This document shows positions 60,182-64,000 of a stretch of DNA of 64,000 bases, one piece after another. Numbering within the stretch: the stretch's first letter is position 1; the number at the start of each line of letters is the position of its first letter. The notes beneath the pieces are model-generated. The model was given only the letters and a program-made list of their open reading frames with translations, made no database searches and was not told where the DNA came from. The DNA is from Nereocystis luetkeana (taxonomy: Eukaryota; Sar; Phaeophyceae; Laminariales; Laminariaceae), in the NCBI GenBank assembly GCA_031213475.1, contig JARUPZ010000017.1, forward strand, positions 7,828,167 to 7,892,166. Direction: 5' to 3'. The position numbers and the translations under genes are program-made.

Positions 60182-63100
60182 GCGATCCACGTTGGCAAAT
60201 CGCTGTTATGATACTGCCTTGACCCCCCCGGCTGGAGTTTTAGCTGGGGGCCTACCCCTTGTTCCGGCTGCGACCAGCTCCCGGACGCGGGAAAGGGCTC
60301 TGGGCTGGCCCACGACACATTTGACCGCCCTTCTTCGAACGACGGGTGCTTTAACTGGGGGATTTTCTTGCTGAAAATAGACCAGGGTAGGTTTTCGATG
60401 TGCGGTACGGACGCATGTTCAAACGCTCCTACTACTACTTACTTGTATTGATGGCACTGCTTGCCTCCGCGAATACGGTTCGCGACATACATCTCGTTGA
60501 TTTCATAAAGAGCAACCCGTTGCTAAATTAGATGCAATTCGATGCTGGTCGACGAGGAGGGAAGAAAAAGCTGAAATCTTCTCGAGATAAAAATGAAGGC
60601 ACGTACCGTAGCGGGAAGGGGGGAGAAGAGCCTGCTATGTGACACCGAATCTGAGTTACGAGTGGGAAGGAGAGAGAGAAGAAGATGTGCTAAGATAATG
60701 AATGGGATGAGGAAAAAAAAAAAAAAGAATACGCAACAACATCAGAAAAATGAGAGGGGTTGAGAGGGGCGGAAAAAAAAACGCTTCAACGCAGCGAAAA
60801 CCCCAATGAGCCGGTTCCTTTTGGGCCAGACTTCAAGATCCAAGGAAAGATGCGGTGGGTGGATTGTTTGGATCATGCTCCTGATTTGGCTTCCGACGAC
60901 GAGTACAACAGTACAACAGTCAGTGTGTACAGCATAGTAAGCTTCAGATTTGTTCTCCCTCATATATATGCGGGCTGTATTTACCTCACGAGGCCATACA
61001 CAACCCGTAGTACGCGCGATCAAAGTGTGACACACCGCTTGCAAAGATGAGCTTCTACGAAATTCTCGATCTCACATAATATAGTATGTTGTTGTGCTAT
61101 AATTTTAACAATAATAAGCTTTGACGCCTACCATTTACAAACGGCGAAACAAAATAGAAATAGGAAGAGACTCCAGGAAACTAAAATTATAGGAACCCCT
61201 TTGAACAAGTATAGCGCACACTATGCTCAAGAAACTGGTGACATACAAGGCGGGCTCAATTCTGAGGGGGACATCGCCAACAATCAGTTTCGAATATAGC
61301 ACACCTCCGACGGACCATGATCCAGATAGATCATAGAATTCCTAGCCCGCCGTTCTGAGAGAGGTTGTGCAGGGTCTCAATATCGATAGCACAGATCAAT
61401 CCCAGGAGACATGTATGTGCTACTTAGTTGATCGCGCAGATTATTCGGGTTCCACCCGGCAAAACGAGCAAGATCACACGGGGTTACCCGTAGATCTGCC
61501 TTCAAATATCTACAGCAGTAGATCACCCAGTAGAAATCGATGACCTGTTAGAGGTGTGGGGTATTGTTCACCTTGGGGGGCAAACTTAGATCTAATATGC
61601 GTGTCAAGTGCGAGGGACTACAGGAGGAGGAGTAGTGTTTCACGTTTTTTGTTTGGAAGTAAGTGTGGAACGGGTTTGGTTTCATATTCCGTATCGTTGT
61701 GTGCAACCGACGTGTGGCATAGATAGCTCGTTTTGAGTCACCGCAGGTGCGTCTGTCTTTATTCAGGAAACTAGGGTCATATTCGGGGGCAGGGTAAACT
61801 GCAACAACAGTAAGTAGTAGTGCACTGCCAGAAAAACACTCCATACATACTGTAGGCATTGACGACTCGTACACTAAGGTACACCGCACTATACACTACA
61901 ACGGCACACCACACAAGTCCAGCAGTAGTACACTCAACACTGAAACACAGTACACACTACAGTGATCTTACGATGTATGCAAAATAACGTCTACGTTGAG
62001 TCTAGAGTCGCAGGCGGCCGACTGTGATGCAACGTCGGCAGGAATCGTCTCCAAGACACACAGACAGCTCTTATCTCATACACGTCAACACGCTACAATC
62101 TGCCGTTATATTATACCAGGTTTATTATTCATGTTTCTGTTCGAAGATGGATGATCTCTACCGCCGTAGATCACTACCTGGTACCAAACAACTACCGGCG
62201 AGCGAATTCACCCGTACCAGGTGAAACATGTTGTCAAACGTTCAGTGCAACACCGACAACGCATCGAATAATTGTGAGCTCAACGTATAGCACACTACTA
62301 CTGGAAATATTCAGTTTTTAATAGGGACCAGAGTAATCACCACCCCAGAAACCTTTGTGCGATATACAGCCGAAGCATTTGGTCTCGATTGCTACGTTCC
62401 ACCGTCATAACTAAAAAAGGGAATTTCTTTTCTTGGAAAGCCATTCTCGACCGACCGTACAATGTGCGGTGTTGTACAGGCTGTTTCGAGCACAACGCCC
62501 CTATTTGGGTCTGCCGCGAATGCCACATGTAATGGGTACTCGAATGTCTCATGTTTGGTATAATGCCGACAACAAACAGTGATGTGAAGAGTAGACGAGG
62601 GTGGCGCCAATATGAATATATACCGTATGTATCTGAAGCGCTCAGGGCGTGTGCTCGCGGCAAACCCTTGTCAGGATCAGGGTAATAAACGATGGTGAAG
62701 TGTTGCGCGGTTGCACCGTGGGAAACCCGCGCCGCCCACCACAAACGAAAGTAGATGTGCAGCCTGCCTCTTGTCGTTTGTTTTCCCCCCCGCCATCTGT
62801 TTTGGCCGTAGGCCCCAAGCAATTTGCGCGGTTTAACGAAGGTTAAAAACAAAATTGGTATTGTTCTCGTTGCAGGCAAATATATTTTTGGTGCCTTTTT
62901 TGTGGTATTTTCCACATTTCCATGCTGAATTTCTCTGAGGCCTTTGGTTTTCAGTACACTGAGTTCCAACCTACGACGTCTTATGGTATGGCCAAGGGTG
63001 AAACAAGCCTTCAAATTTTCCCAAATATAGAGGAAGAGGCGGGTTCAAATATTCAAAGGAAAACCTTATAAGAAAAAAGATTTGAACGAGTAAACAAGTT

Positions 63101-63726
63101 ATGTTACTTGCTCGTAAACTCACGGATCAGGGACACCTGCACTGCAGCACGTCGAAATCCTATCGTTAAAAAGCAAACGGTGTACTGATACAGCAGGGTA
63201 CAGCTCTCAGACCCTACAAAGGACCCGCGTCCGTTAGGTCTCTCAGGCCGGCTTACCTGTTGTTTGAGAGTTCGAGAAGTGCTCTTGTGCAAGGGGGGGG
63301 CGGGTCAAGCAGAACCATAATACATGCAAGGCGGTAGTTGCGAGCAGCCAAAGTAAACAATCGACGAAGTACCTGACGCAATAAGGGGCACGAAGGGCAA
63401 GGCAAGATCCAAGGGGCTGCGGAGTGACGGGACGGGTATCGCAGATCACTTGGCTTTGACTTTATTTGGGTAACTTGGGGCCGTTGACGTGGGGTGTTCA
63501 TATAACCTCGTTAGTGGCACTTTACCCGACACGAAAGGCGTTCCAACAACGGAGGTCCTCCCTATCCCTAAACGATGCGACCGAAGGAGGTAATCAAAGC
63601 TCACCATCTGTCCTTGCACATAGACCAGACGCGTGACACTGATCAGAATAGTTGTCTCGCGCCGTTTTACCCTCTTTGTAGCGCTGGTCACGACAATTAC
63701 GACGATTTCAGTCATTCACCTGTGAG
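60182..63726. other. Gene-free stretch
   Basis: No gene was recognised. A 225-codon minus-strand frame (62337-63014) has no domain. TACCTGGTA at 62175 and TACAGCAGTA at 61511. Confidence 0.35.
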
Positions 63727-63907
63727 CCCCTCGTTCCAGCACCCCTTCTGCCCGACGCATAACCATCGTCGGCACAGAGCGGACACCTCGGTACAGTCCT
63801 AGCGACAGCGTGTACACCTTCCTCCTCGGTTCCCCATTTTCGACCAGGCGTTTGTATCACCGCCTCGACGCGTATTGCTCTGCTGAGGGCGATATTTCCT
63901 GCCGTCA
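63727..63907 (+). CDS. Possible partial exon at the right edge, ending at a strong 5' splice site
   Basis: The frame is open for about 60 codons from the stop at about 63724 and ends at CGTCAG|GTGAGT, a near-consensus donor. It contains RTPRYSPSDSVYTFLLG and RLDAYCSAEGDISC. A possible acceptor (CGTTCCAG near 63738) precedes it. No family was recognised and nothing beyond the window can be seen, so this is only a candidate. Confidence 0.2.
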
Positions 63908-64000
63908 GGTGAGTTGTTTGTCCTCAGCACCCCCGTCACTGCAACAATCCCCAGCCCGGCGCATGCGAGTGTTCGTTTTAAGCGGGGATTACGGTAAAGT

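Noticed and set aside
62337..63014. 225-codon minus-strand open frame
   Set aside because: No family resemblance and no supporting exon structure.

Overview
The window is nuclear DNA from a eukaryote. It has spliceosomal introns with GT/AG borders, a DIRS-type tyrosine-recombinase retroelement, a Ty1/Copia element, a hAT remnant, several families of short inverted-repeat elements, and no operons or ribosome binding sites. The DIRS and Copia protein sequences resemble those I know from stramenopiles, so a brown alga (Phaeophyceae) or a relative is my best guess. This is an inference, not a proof. Coding density is very low: only two loci still read as intact genes.

The main content is a small family of WW-domain genes that no single open reading frame reveals. 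Gene A (14292-16690, +) is a 512-residue reading with about eight N-terminal repeats, a canonical WW domain, a proline-rich linker and a second WW-like domain. Gene C (46655-49173, -) is a 211-residue reading with the same C-terminal architecture. Pseudogene B (exon 1 about 25690-26775, exon 2 41863-42066, +) is a decayed duplicate of A. In all three a phase-0 intron cuts the first WW domain exactly 20 codons after its first Trp. The intron is 860 bp in A, 1883 bp in C and 15087 bp in B.

B's intron is the transposon nest of the window. In order it holds a satellite array (26.8-27.3 kb), a DIRS element on the minus strand (27.8-30.7 kb), a second satellite array (30.7-31.7 kb), a hAT transposase C-terminus (33.15-33.73 kb), a third satellite array (34.15-34.69 kb), a 185-bp direct repeat and a Copia element on the minus strand (35.9-40.8 kb). 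All the transposons are broken. About 1 kb of flank downstream of A and B is also homologous, which supports a segmental duplication.

The flanks (1-14 kb, 17.7-25.6 kb, 43-46.6 kb, 49.2-64 kb) hold no gene I recognise, apart from a frameshifted AT-hook/poly-Gln/acidic gene relic at 52.27-53.01 kb. They carry two MITE-like families (five and four copies), strong hairpins, TA microsatellites and long C/G homopolymers. They also carry two strikingly over-represented short words, TACCWGGTA (18 sites) and TACAGCAGTA (9 sites), which are absent from 25-52 kb.
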